DNA of 64,000 bases from Bin80 sp965207565 (GCA_965207565.1 CBDBMQ010000033.1:124001-188000); one strand, 5' to 3'. Numbered from the stretch's first letter, positions 42,601 to 51,372 are shown. A program made the numbers and translations. Notes: generated from the sequence alone by a model not told the origin.

Positions 42601-42953
42601 TTTTCAATACGCTCCAAAAAATCTACATAACCCACCCAGTTATGACCCTGGAGGGCGCCCTGATAGACAACATCGACGCCCTTTCGGAGTGCGGAGACGG
42701 TTTCCTGAACCGCATCGGGTCCTTGTGTAATCGAGATGACCGTCTTGCCCGCGTCCTGGAGGGAGTTCAGATAGTTCAGCTCATGCTGATTCCCCAACTC
42801 ACTGAGGAGTTTTAGATCTTCTGAATCGGGGGTGACTTCCAGCTCTTCCCCGTGCGCCTTTCTTAGATCCAGATGGGTGATATGTTTGCACGCGGAAAAC
42901 CGTTGAAGGTCGGAGGCGGAGAATTGCAGCGTACCGTCTGAGTTCAGTTTCAT
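39627..42953 (-). CDS. RecB-like nuclease / RNase H-like / SF1 helicase fusion (TM0106 type)
   Basis: An 1108-aa multidomain protein. The N-terminal ~250 residues form a TM0106-type RecB-family nuclease (VDTKLKRTPAPKHILQLVIY) ending in a Cys cluster (CPECDLCRWRNRC), which may bind Fe-S. A central RNase H-like domain begins LFYDIEGNPHYRENGEEG. The C-terminal half is a superfamily-1 DNA2/UPF1-type helicase: MVQGPPGTGKTYVSARAIL, FIDEAGQ, GDPCQLPQ and VDKFQGQEA. It probably processes DNA or RNA ends. I chose ATG 42953; the frame could open at TTG 42980. It is in line with the peptidase gene, but a functional link is not evident. Confidence 0.87.
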   Translation of the reverse strand: MKLNSDGTLQFSASDLQRFSACKHITHLDLRKAHGEELEVTPDSEDLKLLSELGNQHELNYLNSLQDAGKTVISITQGPDAVQETVSALRKGVDVVYQGALQGHNWVGYVDFLERIEKPSGLGNFSYEVVDTKLKRTPAPKHILQLVIYSDLLADIQGRQPEYGHLQLGRGDRSTHRIAEYADYVRQLRERLTQFIATPEDTRPRRCPECDLCRWRNRCNTQWKNEDSLYGVAGIRAQQVVRLENAGINTMAALANVKEYDEVPKVAPETLQKLHTQARLQVARRNGSEPTAILRPHIENKGFDLLPEPAQGDLFYDIEGNPHYRENGEEGLEYLHGVWYRDQFKAFWAHNHSEEHQRLKDLFEFFQKQIERFPDAHIYHYAPYEMTALRRLTIKYSYGENLLDGWQREKRFIDLYAVVRGGIFTSEENYSLKSLEVFYMGSRTGDVTTASGSIIAYNNWRLKRDADDPTAAHDLKELEHYNQVDCESTEKLRDWLLSLRTGLDQSEPAQLGQAQTERSLQQAEANEDFIREINDSSVLPQLKRSLIHLGLFHERERKPQAWAVFDAAKKSFDDLIEDTDCLAGLQASGTPYPTNRSVEQEYSFPPQFTKLSTQDSACIAEGVEDIKTVTIQELDAKKHKLTLRIGKRFADYLDDRLDLLPSFAIPTAVIEAAIRNLTQLICSGNTPPAVRDLLERNAPKLENPAVLRNDDRSTVTRMQQVVKEMNSTVLMVQGPPGTGKTYVSARAILSLVRQGYRIAVSSNSHEAIRNVLTGCADAADEYPPRPMIVHKISSRTKKMANPPFHVVTSNSDPALSSASIVGGTAWLFCRLEMANQFDYLFIDEAGQVSLANLFGMSMCAKNIVMIGDPCQLPQVIQASHPEPANLSCLEWMLGTSRLVKPEKGIFLGETWRMHPKLCKYISEQFYEGRVHPNPDTVHQAIHAPGLPEAGAYLVPVSHKEPRMQHCEEEGQALKSVIQRLLKGKWTDRHRETKPIKPEDIVVVAPFNTQVNMLQEVLPDEIRVGTVDKFQGQEAAVALVSMTSTSAEDTPRGMEFLLSRNRINVALSRGKALSLVFASPRLLASNCKTTKQIRLVNALCTLDIHELTS

Positions 42954-43095
42954 GAATTCGATCGAATGGCCATGTTGCAAAGTTAGTACTGTCTGCTTAA
43001 TTTGTCGGGATCTATTCGATCAAAAACGTATTTGACAATAGTTCGTTTGCACAAATGTCTGCCTCTCGTTAACCATTAACCATTTTTCTTGTCTC

Positions 43096-44229
43096 ATGCG
43101 TAGGATTTCATTATTGATGATCACCGTCTTATTGCTTGCTGCCACGCATCTTTATTGGTCGGATGATCATATTCCACTGGAAAAGATTACTTTGCCGGAA
43201 GGGTTTACCATTGAGGTATATGCGGATAGCGTACCGAATGCTAGACAGATGGCACTATCCTCAAACGGGGTTCTGTATGTTGGTTCGCGCCAAAATGGTA
43301 CCGTCCATGCAGTTGTGGATTCCGATGGTGACATGAATGCAGAGGGGTTGTTTCTAATTGCCGAAGATCTTGAGATGCCTACAGGATTGGCGTATCTAGA
43401 CGGATCGCTTTATGTTGGTGCGGTCAGCCGCATTCTGCGATATGATGATATTGACGCACAGCTTCAAGATCCTCCTGAGCCGGTTGTCGTCGTAGACGAT
43501 CTGCCAACTGACCGACACCATGGGTGGAAATTTATTGCGTTTGGCCCAGATGGAAAGCTGTATGTACCGGTAGGTGCTCCTTGCAATGTTTGTGAAGAAC
43601 CAGACCCTTATGCCACGGTCCTGCGCATGAATGCAGATGGATCGGAAAGGGAAGTGTATGCACGAGGCATTCGTAATTCGGTTGGTTTTGACTGGCATCC
43701 ACTCACAGGGGAGTTATGGATCACAGATAATGGAAGTGACAACATCAGTGCTGATCCTGCAATCACGGACAATTTACCTTCCTGTGAGCTCAACCACGCG
43801 CCGGAACCGGGGCTGCATTTTGGGTACCCGTACTATCACCAGGGGGATACTCCAGACCCCGAATTTGGAGAGGGGCGTACTGCAGATGAGTTTACCCCTC
43901 CCGCGATTTTGCTCGGTCCCCATGTGGCACCTCTGGGGATTGAGTTCTATACGGGCGCGATGTTTCCAGAAGAGTATCAGAATCAGGCATTCATTGCGGA
44001 GCATGGGTCATGGAATCGCAGGGACAAAATAGGTTATCGTATCAAGCTGGTTCACTTTGATGAAGCGGGGCTGGCTACGGGTCAGGAGGTTTTTGCTGAG
44101 GGTTGGCTGGACGGTCAAGACGATTGGGGACGGCCCGTAGATGTTGAAACCCTCCCCGATGGATCCATTCTCATCAGTGACGACAAGGCAAACGCGATTT
44201 ACCGGGTAACCTACTCGGACGATGAATGA
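43096..44229 (+). CDS. L-sorbosone dehydrogenase-like PQQ-type beta-propeller protein, secreted
   Basis: A 377-aa exported propeller has a short signal (MRRISLLMITVLLLAATHL). The repeats match the glucose/sorbosone dehydrogenase fold: LPEGFTIEVYADSVPNARQM, DRHHGWKFIAFGPDGKLYVP and ARGIRNSVGFDWHPLTGELW. The last quoted motif (RGxRNxxGFxWHPxTGExWxTxNG) is a hallmark of this group. It probably oxidises sugars or related alcohols with PQQ in the periplasm, though many homologues lack a known substrate. It is monocistronic and divergent from the helicase fusion. Confidence 0.85.
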   Translation: MRRISLLMITVLLLAATHLYWSDDHIPLEKITLPEGFTIEVYADSVPNARQMALSSNGVLYVGSRQNGTVHAVVDSDGDMNAEGLFLIAEDLEMPTGLAYLDGSLYVGAVSRILRYDDIDAQLQDPPEPVVVVDDLPTDRHHGWKFIAFGPDGKLYVPVGAPCNVCEEPDPYATVLRMNADGSEREVYARGIRNSVGFDWHPLTGELWITDNGSDNISADPAITDNLPSCELNHAPEPGLHFGYPYYHQGDTPDPEFGEGRTADEFTPPAILLGPHVAPLGIEFYTGAMFPEEYQNQAFIAEHGSWNRRDKIGYRIKLVHFDEAGLATGQEVFAEGWLDGQDDWGRPVDVETLPDGSILISDDKANAIYRVTYSDDE

Positions 44230-44287
44230 ATGAGTTCGGGGATGAGTGTGGGCGAGTCACTCTATTTCGGCAGGATACAATAGGGGC

Positions 44288-44330
44288 TGTCAAGTAGCCC
44301 GGGGGTAAAATTCCCCCGGGCTACTTGACA
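44288..44330. other. 18-bp perfect palindrome (hairpin) without U-tract
   Basis: The arms TGTCAAGTAGCCCGGGGG and its exact reverse complement are separated by 7 nt (TAAAATT). The stem is unusually long, and there is no T-run on either side, so it is not a classical intrinsic terminator. It lies 58 bp after the sorbosone-like gene and may act as a terminator, a mobile-element relic (REP-like) or a protein-binding site. Confidence 0.92.
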
Positions 44331-44486
44331 TTCCCTAACAATAAGCTCTACATGATCATGGAGAGTTCACTATACCAGCATGTCCCTAGCTGATAATCAC
44401 GCCTATGTTAGTGTGAACTAAAACCCAACATCTCGCAGTAAGCATATCCAGTACTCTTCTACCCAAGCCTGCAATTTAATCTTTGA

Positions 44487-44984
44487 ATGAGCCAGATACC
44501 CGACTCGAGACGCGCTTATCTCAATCATTCCAACCTCCAACTGGCGGAAATCCTGTTCTGCTCTCCATATATACGAGTGTCTGACCAAACTCCAATATCT
44601 CAGAATACGCTGCGCCCGCTCCGAGGAATTGAAGAAGAGCGTAAAGCATATGTTCACGGTCAAATGAAAAAAGAGTTGGTTAACCGCTTGGGTTCATCTG
44701 CAGTTGCGGACAAGATGATCATCTGTGCTCGTTATGCGCATTTGCATTATTGCCGTGGAAGATACCTGCTACGAGCCAATAGTGAAGACCAAACACAGAT
44801 TATTGAAACCGATCCGCGCCAAGGGGTCCCTGCGTTACTTGCTAAAAAATACGCTGCAGAACTGATTGGGAGAGGAAATGGAGATGAGAGTTGGGAGGGG
44901 TGGACAATTTCGGTCCTATTGCAGGATGAAAAGAAAGAAATATTTATTGCACGGCTCCTTGACCTTACGAAGACAATCAAGTGA
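44487..44984 (+). CDS. Hypothetical protein
   Basis: A 165-aa frame with no recognised domain (LRGIEEERKAYVHGQMKKEL; AKKYAAELIGRGNGDESWEG). It has no signal peptide or membrane helix, is weakly basic and Arg-rich, and has no clear ribosome site. Position next to a decayed IS21 gene and a palindrome makes it possible that it is itself an accessory or decayed gene. I cannot assign a function. Confidence 0.35.
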   Translation: MSQIPDSRRAYLNHSNLQLAEILFCSPYIRVSDQTPISQNTLRPLRGIEEERKAYVHGQMKKELVNRLGSSAVADKMIICARYAHLHYCRGRYLLRANSEDQTQIIETDPRQGVPALLAKKYAAELIGRGNGDESWEGWTISVLLQDEKKEIFIARLLDLTKTIK

Positions 44985-45344
44985 AGTCAAAGCTCACGCA
45001 CTTGATATCCGTTCGGGTGGTACGCTTCAATATACTCCATCCAAAGCTGCGCCAGGGTCAATGTCCGGTGAGTTCCTGTTCGACCTCAGCCCAGTCCGGT
45101 ACCGGCCGTGGAATCGATCCACTCTAGGCCGACCCAGGATAGAAGATCGTCTCCAACTTCAAATCCGTCATCCCCTCGGGTAACGGCCAAATCAATTTGC
45201 CACCGTGGCACACTCAAGAATTCGGGACACCGAACTGCGACCAATCCCCACATGGCGGGCAATCGCGCGAATGGACAACTTGAACCCGAAACGCAATCCC
45301 AGAATGCGCTTGGTCGTTTTCACCAAGATTCGTTTTGTAGGCAT
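44985..45344 (-). pseudogene. IS21-family istA N-terminal remnant
   Basis: From ATG 45344 the minus strand reads MPTKRILVKTTKRILGLRFG, then SIRAIARHVGIGRSSVSRIL, the N-terminal HTH of IstA. It then continues in shifted frames as WPLPEGMTDLKLETIFYPGS, IPRPVPDWAEVEQELTGH and TLTLAQLWMEYIEAYHPNGY. Together these follow the order of an IstA N-terminus (HTH, WPLPEGLDD, RPxPDWxxVxxEL, LLWxEYRxxHPDGY), with at least two or three frameshifts. The catalytic DDE part and istB are absent. Confidence 0.75.
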
Positions 45345-45738
45345 AGCTCATAGTTTTGGGTTTCACTAAAAACTTATGACAGACCAGACTTGGGGCAAAT
45401 GAAAATCAAACCGATCCCAGAGAGGAGAACACTCATCTGCACTTCCAAATATCGGTTGGTAGGGTGTCTCAGATCGCTCGGAATACGCAACAAGCTCATA
45501 CGAGCAAAAAACTAAAGTGTAAAGAACCTCTAAACTCAAGCTTGAAAAATCTGCCCCTAGGTGGGCAAATTAATCTGGCTGCACACAGATTCGTAAAAAG
45601 AGATCTTGCGCATGTAGGAGTGATATTGAAAAAAACGATCCCGGAATGAGCGGTTTCTCTACCAGATGCCAAAGAATCCGGCAATAATGCTCCAGGTTCA
45701 AAAACAGGAATTAACCGTTATGGTCGTCGCTTTTCTGA
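45345..45738. other. Intergenic stretch, no supported gene
   Basis: Nothing convincing was found: only short frames without a start signal or recognisable motif. It may contain further decayed IS21 sequence beyond the istA start. Confidence 0.4.
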
Positions 45739-45951
45739 TTAAGCCTCTTCATAGGCTGCAATGGTTTCCAGGCCCTCAACTCTGCGCTTGAGCACGCTCA
45801 CCTCATTTTCTGTCACCTCAAGACGGATGGTTAATTACTCTAATGCAGCCTTGCCACCATGTCTGATTTTTTCGTCCAGATAGGTCCAGGGGGTAACCAA
45901 TCCCACAGTTGCAATTACGACGAATGCGCCCGAAATGAGCAGCACAATCAT
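45739..45951 (-). pseudogene. Second PspB-like small membrane gene, interrupted by an in-frame TAA
   Basis: The ATG at 45951 overlaps the stop of the preceding gene (ATGA). It reads MIVLLISGAFVVIATVGLVT, then PWTYLDEKIRHGGKAALE, a stop at 45835-45837, and then LTIRLEVTENEVSVLKRRVE and GLETIAAYEEA before a second TAA. With the stop ignored it is a 70-residue protein with one membrane helix and a coiled coil, the same plan as its upstream neighbour. The stop could be a mutation, a sequencing error or read-through. Confidence 0.6.
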
Positions 45952-46235
45952 GTTTGATTTACTCTGGCACTTTGTGCGATCATCTCGGAGGCTTCCAGAT
46001 CCACCGTTTCCTTTTTGGAAGGATCTTCAAGCAATCGAGAGACTACAATTGATTCCAGGTTTTCGATGCGCCGATGTGCCGCTTCAAGTGCATCTTCCGT
46101 TTCATTTAACCGTGCGACATATTCATCCGTAAGTGGTGCGTCCATTCGTGCCCTCTTGTACTTTATCCATTTTTCGAAGGCCGCATAAGAAAAAGGAGCC
46201 AGAATTGCTATGATCGGAACGGCTATCCAAATCAT
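45948..46235 (-). CDS. PspB-like small membrane protein
   Basis: A 95-aa protein with an N-terminal membrane helix (MIWIAVPIIAILAPFSYAAF), a basic patch (EKWIKYKRARMD) and a coiled coil (LNETEDALEAAHRRIENLES). This plan matches phage-shock protein B, where the helix anchors a cytoplasmic coiled coil with an RxxxLExIL-like end. Assignment to PspB proper is tentative, and no pspA or pspC is visible nearby. It is divergent from rnc. Confidence 0.6.
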   Translation of the reverse strand: MIWIAVPIIAILAPFSYAAFEKWIKYKRARMDAPLTDEYVARLNETEDALEAAHRRIENLESIVVSRLLEDPSKKETVDLEASEMIAQSARVNQT

Positions 46236-46304
46236 GATTTACGGAAAAAATTATTTTCAGGGACAGAGACCGTCATGGATACTCCATTTTGAGTGTGTAG
46301 TTGC

Positions 46305-47051
46305 ATGATCGCACAGTTTATTCGAACACTTCGGCGCATCTTTCAGCGCAGAAAGCATTCCCGCTGGATGAAGCTTGAGGCAATCCTCGGGATCCGCATC
46401 TACAACTTCTCCCTGTTCGAAAAGGCACTGCGACATCCCTCTGCCGAGCGTAATCAGGCATATAGGCCGCTCCAATCCTATGAGCGATTAGAGTTTTTGG
46501 GGGACGCAATCCTAGGGGCAGTCGTTGCAGAGTATCTCTACAACAGGTTTCCTGGAGAAATGGAAGGGTTCCTGACGGATATGCGATCCAAACTGGTAAG
46601 CGGAGATGCCTGTGCGAAGACAGCTCGTGATCTTGGATTAGGTGAATTTATTGAATTCAACCCCTATGTGGAATCCCAGGGAGGGTGCGAAAATGATTCC
46701 GTCTTGGCCGACTGCCTGGAGTCCATAATTGGTGCAATTCATCTCGATAGTGGTATAACCAATTCCCGAAGTTTTATTCATCAGCACATTCTGGAGCGAG
46801 TGGATTTGCAGGAACTCGTTACTAAAGATGACAACTATAAAAGCAGGCTTCAGGAATTTGTACAGTCAAGGGGCTGGCCGCAGCCAGAATATCTTGTTAC
46901 GAACACAAGTGGTCCTCCACATGACCGCATCTTCACCATTCATGTTCATGTCAACGAAGACCGTCTCGGAAGAGGACAGGCAACCAGTAAAAAGAAAGCT
47001 GAACAACAGGCGGCTCATCAGGCGTTGAAAGCCCTCTCCTCTGGACACTAA
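46305..47051 (+). CDS. rnc: Ribonuclease III
   Basis: RNase III cuts double-stranded RNA in rRNA and mRNA processing. The signature is YERLEFLGDAILGAVVAEYL (E63 and D67 of the catalytic set), the second metal-site motif is ADCLESIIGAIHLD, and a dsRNA-binding domain fills the last ~75 residues (DNYKSRLQEFVQSRGWPQPE; ATSKKKAEQQAAHQALKAL). I chose ATG 46305; GTG 46293 would add four residues. Length is normal. Confidence 0.94.
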   Translation: MIAQFIRTLRRIFQRRKHSRWMKLEAILGIRIYNFSLFEKALRHPSAERNQAYRPLQSYERLEFLGDAILGAVVAEYLYNRFPGEMEGFLTDMRSKLVSGDACAKTARDLGLGEFIEFNPYVESQGGCENDSVLADCLESIIGAIHLDSGITNSRSFIHQHILERVDLQELVTKDDNYKSRLQEFVQSRGWPQPEYLVTNTSGPPHDRIFTIHVHVNEDRLGRGQATSKKKAEQQAAHQALKALSSGH

Positions 47052-47117
47052 CCCATTCTTATTGGATCTCTGGAAAATTCACAATCTATTTATCTCACAA
47101 CACATAACTGATTCGTA

Positions 47118-49967
47118 ATGGGGACACATTTACCGCATGCAAATCGTTTTGCGGCTCGCCATATCGGCCCATCAAAGACAGATGTCCAAGACATGGTGGA
47201 AACGCTCGGTCTTGGTTCACTGGATGAGCTGATTCAAGAAACGATCCCCGAATCAATTCTGGACAACCGGCCCCTGGAGGTGCCCGAGGCTCGTCCAGAG
47301 CATGTTGTAATTTCCGATTTAAGGACAATTGGGCGCCGCAATAAGATCTTTCGATCCTATATCGGGATGGGGTATCATGACACAATCACCCCACGGGCGA
47401 TCTTGCGCTCGGTTCTGGAAAATCCATCCTGGTACACGCAGTATACCCCCTACCAAGCCGAAATTTCTCAGGGACGTCTGGAAGCGCTTCTAAACTTTCA
47501 GACTGCTGTGATTGACCTTACCGGTATGGAGATTGCCAATGCCTCTTTACTGGACGAAGCAACGGCAGCGGCAGAAGCCATGATGATGTTCTTTCGGCTT
47601 GCGCGCGGGCGCAACAAGTTTCTCGTCTCCACCAACTGCCACCCCCAAACGATCAGTGTGGTGAAGGCAAGATCCATTCCTTTGGGGATTGACTTAGTCG
47701 TTACCAATCATACATCTTTTGAGTTTACTCCTGATGTGTTCGGGGCTCTGGTTCAATACCCGGGTTCGGATGGAGTGATTGATGACTATGAAGAGATCTG
47801 CAAAGAAGCCCATCAGGCAGGTGCACATGTGGCGGTGGCTGCAGATCTACTTAGCTTGGCTTTACTTCGTGCACCTGGACAATTTGGGGCCGATGCAGTG
47901 ATTGGTAACTCTCAGCGGTTTGGGGTGCCACTTGGGTATGGAGGCCCGCATGCCGCATTCTTTTCCACAAAAATGGCCTTCCGCCGCCAAGTCCCTGGCC
48001 GCATGATTGGCGTGACCGTGGATATGGACGGTAAACCGGCATTACGCATGGCCCTGCAGATGCGTGAGCAACACATCAAAAGAGCACGCGCAACAAGCAA
48101 TATCTGCACTGCACAGGTGTTGCTCGCCGTACTGGCCGGTGCCTACGCCGTTTTTCATGGTGCAGAGGGAATCAGAAACATTGCCCAGAGTGTCCATATG
48201 TGGACGCTTGCTCTCGCAAAAGGATTGCAAAAAAATGGCTACCGTCTACGACATCAGGACTTTTTTGATACGATCTGCATTGAGAATCCGCCGGCCCATC
48301 TTCAAAAGAAAGCAGAAGCCCAAGGGGTCAACCTCCGATATTTGCGCGATGGCAGTGTCTGTATCTCGCTAAACGAAACCACGACAGAAGCACACGTCAA
48401 CACACTGCTTTCCCTGTTTATTACGGGCAGGTCCAGCGCTGGAGAACTGGTTGGCTCCGTGCCGGGATCCTATCAAGGCATCCTGCCCCGTGTAACCCCT
48501 TATTTCACCCATCCCATCTTCAGTCAGTACCGCTCTGAAACAGAGTTGATGCGCTACCTCCACCGTCTTGCATCGCGGGATCTGTCCCTGACAACGAGCA
48601 TGATCCCCCTCGGCTCCTGTACAATGAAGTTGAATGCGGCCGTGCAGTTGGCTGCGGTAAGCTGGGCGGACTACAATGGACTGCATCCATTTATCCCCCT
48701 TGATCAGGCCAGAGGCTATCAGGAAATCTTTTCGGATCTCGAGAAATGGTTGGGCGAGTTGACGGGGTTTTCAGCGGTATCCCTACAACCAAATTCAGGC
48801 GCGAGCGGTGAGTATGCAGGACTCCTGGTCATTCAGGCCTATCTGACCAGTAAAGGAGAGGCACACCGAAATGTATGTCTTGTCCCCGACTCTGCCCACG
48901 GTACAAACCCCGCCAGTGCTGTTATGGCGGGAATGAAAGTCGTGGTCGTGAAGACACTAAAAAGTGGGGATATTGATTACGCAGACCTGAAAAAAAAGCT
49001 TTCACAGCACAGTGACCACTTGGCGGCGCTCATGATCACGTATCCAACAACGTATGGGGTGTTCGAAGAGCAGATCCGTGAAATTTGCGACGTAGTGCAT
49101 GTTCACGGTGGGCAGGTGTATATGGATGGTGCCAATATGAACGCCCAGGTAGGTCTGTGTAAGCCTGGAGATTTTGGGGCCGATGTATGTCATTTGAATC
49201 TGCATAAAACCTTTGCCATCCCACACGGCGGTGGCGGGCCGGGCGTGGGTCCCATTTGCGTTGCAGATCATCTTGCATCTTTTCTACCAGGACATCCCCT
49301 CATCCCGACAGGCGGAGATCAGGCAATCGGTCCCGTTGCAGCAGCCCCGTACGGGAGTGCGAGTATCCTTTTAATCAGTTGGGCCTATATCGCACTTCTT
49401 GGTCCCAATGGGCTCCGGCGCGCCTCGGAAGTTGCAATCCTGAATGCCAACTATCTGGCTCACCGTTTATCCGAGCACTATGAGGTCCTGTTTCGCGGCA
49501 GCAATGGGCATGTAGCCCATGAATTCATCCTTGATGTGCGAGCACTCAAACGTACAGCCGGCATTGATGCAGTTGATATCGCGAAACGCTTGATGGATTA
49601 TGGTTATCATGCACCTACGATGTCCTGGCCCGTTGCAGGCACCATGATGATCGAGCCTACCGAGAGCGAATCCAAAGCAGAGCTTGATCGTTTTTGTGAG
49701 GCAATGATTGCAATCCGTGCGGAAATAGCAGAAATTGAAGAAGGAGTCCAGGACAAAAAACGCAACATTTTAAAACAAGCACCGCATACTACAGCATTGG
49801 TATGTTCGGATGAATACGATCTCCCTTATACTAGAACGCAGGCAGCATTTCCTGCACCTTGGACCAGGGATCACAAGTTTTGGCCCACAGTCCGCAGAAT
49901 TGACGAGGCTTATGGTGACCGAAATTTGGTTTGCTCTTGTCCCCCGATAGAAGAATATCAATCCTGA
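47118..49967 (+). CDS. gcvP: Glycine dehydrogenase (aminomethyl-transferring), P-protein
   Basis: GcvP decarboxylates glycine and passes the aminomethyl group to lipoylated GcvH. At 949 aa it is the full single-chain form; both halves carry the fold, and the PLP lysine is in HLNLHKTFAIPHGGGGPG. N-terminal family motifs include RHIGPSKTDVQDMVETLG and SYIGMGYHDTITPRAILRSV, each limited to 20 residues. Other glycine-cleavage genes (gcvT, gcvH) are not in the window. I saw no glycine riboswitch in the 66-bp gap before it. creD follows after 7 bp, probably cotranscribed. Confidence 0.96.
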   Translation: MGTHLPHANRFAARHIGPSKTDVQDMVETLGLGSLDELIQETIPESILDNRPLEVPEARPEHVVISDLRTIGRRNKIFRSYIGMGYHDTITPRAILRSVLENPSWYTQYTPYQAEISQGRLEALLNFQTAVIDLTGMEIANASLLDEATAAAEAMMMFFRLARGRNKFLVSTNCHPQTISVVKARSIPLGIDLVVTNHTSFEFTPDVFGALVQYPGSDGVIDDYEEICKEAHQAGAHVAVAADLLSLALLRAPGQFGADAVIGNSQRFGVPLGYGGPHAAFFSTKMAFRRQVPGRMIGVTVDMDGKPALRMALQMREQHIKRARATSNICTAQVLLAVLAGAYAVFHGAEGIRNIAQSVHMWTLALAKGLQKNGYRLRHQDFFDTICIENPPAHLQKKAEAQGVNLRYLRDGSVCISLNETTTEAHVNTLLSLFITGRSSAGELVGSVPGSYQGILPRVTPYFTHPIFSQYRSETELMRYLHRLASRDLSLTTSMIPLGSCTMKLNAAVQLAAVSWADYNGLHPFIPLDQARGYQEIFSDLEKWLGELTGFSAVSLQPNSGASGEYAGLLVIQAYLTSKGEAHRNVCLVPDSAHGTNPASAVMAGMKVVVVKTLKSGDIDYADLKKKLSQHSDHLAALMITYPTTYGVFEEQIREICDVVHVHGGQVYMDGANMNAQVGLCKPGDFGADVCHLNLHKTFAIPHGGGGPGVGPICVADHLASFLPGHPLIPTGGDQAIGPVAAAPYGSASILLISWAYIALLGPNGLRRASEVAILNANYLAHRLSEHYEVLFRGSNGHVAHEFILDVRALKRTAGIDAVDIAKRLMDYGYHAPTMSWPVAGTMMIEPTESESKAELDRFCEAMIAIRAEIAEIEEGVQDKKRNILKQAPHTTALVCSDEYDLPYTRTQAAFPAPWTRDHKFWPTVRRIDEAYGDRNLVCSCPPIEEYQS

Positions 49968-49974
49968 TAAATCC

Positions 49975-51351
49975 ATGGCACACGAAGTGCTTGAGCGTCT
50001 GGGCAAATCCATTGAGTTGCGTCTGGCCGCTATTGCTCTAATCACATTAATTCTGATGATCCCCCTCGCAATCGTTGGGGAACTGATACACGATCGCAGT
50101 GAGTTGCGCGATGAGACTCTGTCGAATATAGGGAACGAATGGAGTGGAAAACAGACACTTCTGGGGCCTGTGATGGTCGTCCCCTATTCCAGTTCCGAAT
50201 ATATCAGTGGCACGTCTGGGGAAGCTCCTACAACTGTGCGCCATGCATTTTTTCTCCCAAGCACGCTCACGATCACCGGCACCGTCGAACCAGAAATCCG
50301 ATACAGGGGCATCTACCAGACGATCCTTTATTCTGCAGACCTTACGATCAGCGGAAGCTTTCCAGAGGCGGACTTTAGTCGATGGTCGATTAACGAAGAG
50401 GATATCCGGTGGCAGGAGGCCTTTATTGCGCTTGGGATCACAGATATGCGGGGAGTTAAGGACGAGATCGTCATCAACTGGTCTGATACGCCTCTGACCT
50501 TCGTGTCAGGGATGCAGGAAGCAAACGTATTGGCACCGGCAGGAGTCAGTACTCCGGTGGTGGCGAATGAGCCCAGCGAGTTCAGCTTCAACCTTGGACT
50601 TGATGGGAACGATGAACTGATGTTCATTCCCGTAGGCAAAACGACCCAGATTGACCTTTCTTCCTCCTGGCCCTCACCCAGCTTCCGGGGTGCCTTCCTT
50701 CCTGATGAACGAACGATCACAGAAGAGGGCTTTGCTGCCAGTTGGCAGGTTCTGGACTTAAACCGGGCATTCGGGCAGTCATGGCGTGGGGAGAGCGAAG
50801 ACTCATTGATAGACTCTTCTGCGTTCGGCGTTTCACTATATCCTCCGGTAGATCAATACCGCAAAACGCAGCGATCTACCCGTTATGGATTCTTGCTGAT
50901 TGGTTTGACTCTACTGGCGTTCTTTCTGACTGAGATACGGATCGGTCTGCGGGCACACCCATTCCAGTACATACTAGTGGGATTGGATCTTTGTCTGTTC
51001 TTTCTGATGCTCCTTTCGCTTGGAGAGCACATGGCGTTCAATTCTGCCTACATCCTTTCCGGCATCGCAACGATCGGGCTCGCAGCATTCTATGCCGGAG
51101 CGATTTATCGCTCACGCGGCGTTGGTCTGTTGACGGCAGGCATCCTGGCCATTCTGTACACGTTCATCTTTCTGCTCTTGCAATTACAGGGCTACGCCCT
51201 TCTGGCCGGCAGCATTGGTCTGTACCTGCTCTTGGTACTCACCATGTATCTGACCCGCAATTTTTCAAATCTATCCGTGTTGTCACGCTCAAAAAAGAGT
51301 GACGATTCAGAGTCATCATTGCGCATGACTGAAAACCCCATGGGGAGTTGA
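49975..51351 (+). CDS. creD: CreD family inner-membrane protein
   Basis: A 458-aa membrane protein. One N-terminal helix (AAIALITLILMIPLAIVGEL) precedes a large periplasmic domain, beginning LGPVMVVPYSSSEY and containing the typical LPSTLTITGTVEPEIRYRGI. The C-terminal region has five or so helices (YGFLLIGLTLLAFFLTE, HMAFNSAYILSGIATIGLAA). CreD is the target of the CreBC regulon in Enterobacteria and is linked to envelope integrity; its exact role elsewhere is unknown. Length and order are standard. Confidence 0.9.
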   Translation: MAHEVLERLGKSIELRLAAIALITLILMIPLAIVGELIHDRSELRDETLSNIGNEWSGKQTLLGPVMVVPYSSSEYISGTSGEAPTTVRHAFFLPSTLTITGTVEPEIRYRGIYQTILYSADLTISGSFPEADFSRWSINEEDIRWQEAFIALGITDMRGVKDEIVINWSDTPLTFVSGMQEANVLAPAGVSTPVVANEPSEFSFNLGLDGNDELMFIPVGKTTQIDLSSSWPSPSFRGAFLPDERTITEEGFAASWQVLDLNRAFGQSWRGESEDSLIDSSAFGVSLYPPVDQYRKTQRSTRYGFLLIGLTLLAFFLTEIRIGLRAHPFQYILVGLDLCLFFLMLLSLGEHMAFNSAYILSGIATIGLAAFYAGAIYRSRGVGLLTAGILAILYTFIFLLLQLQGYALLAGSIGLYLLLVLTMYLTRNFSNLSVLSRSKKSDDSESSLRMTENPMGS

Positions 51352-51372
51352 AGCCCAGTACCGCGCTTCAAT

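Noticed and set aside
47052..47117. Glycine riboswitch before gcvP
   Set aside because: The gap is only 66 bp and lacks the tandem aptamer elements.
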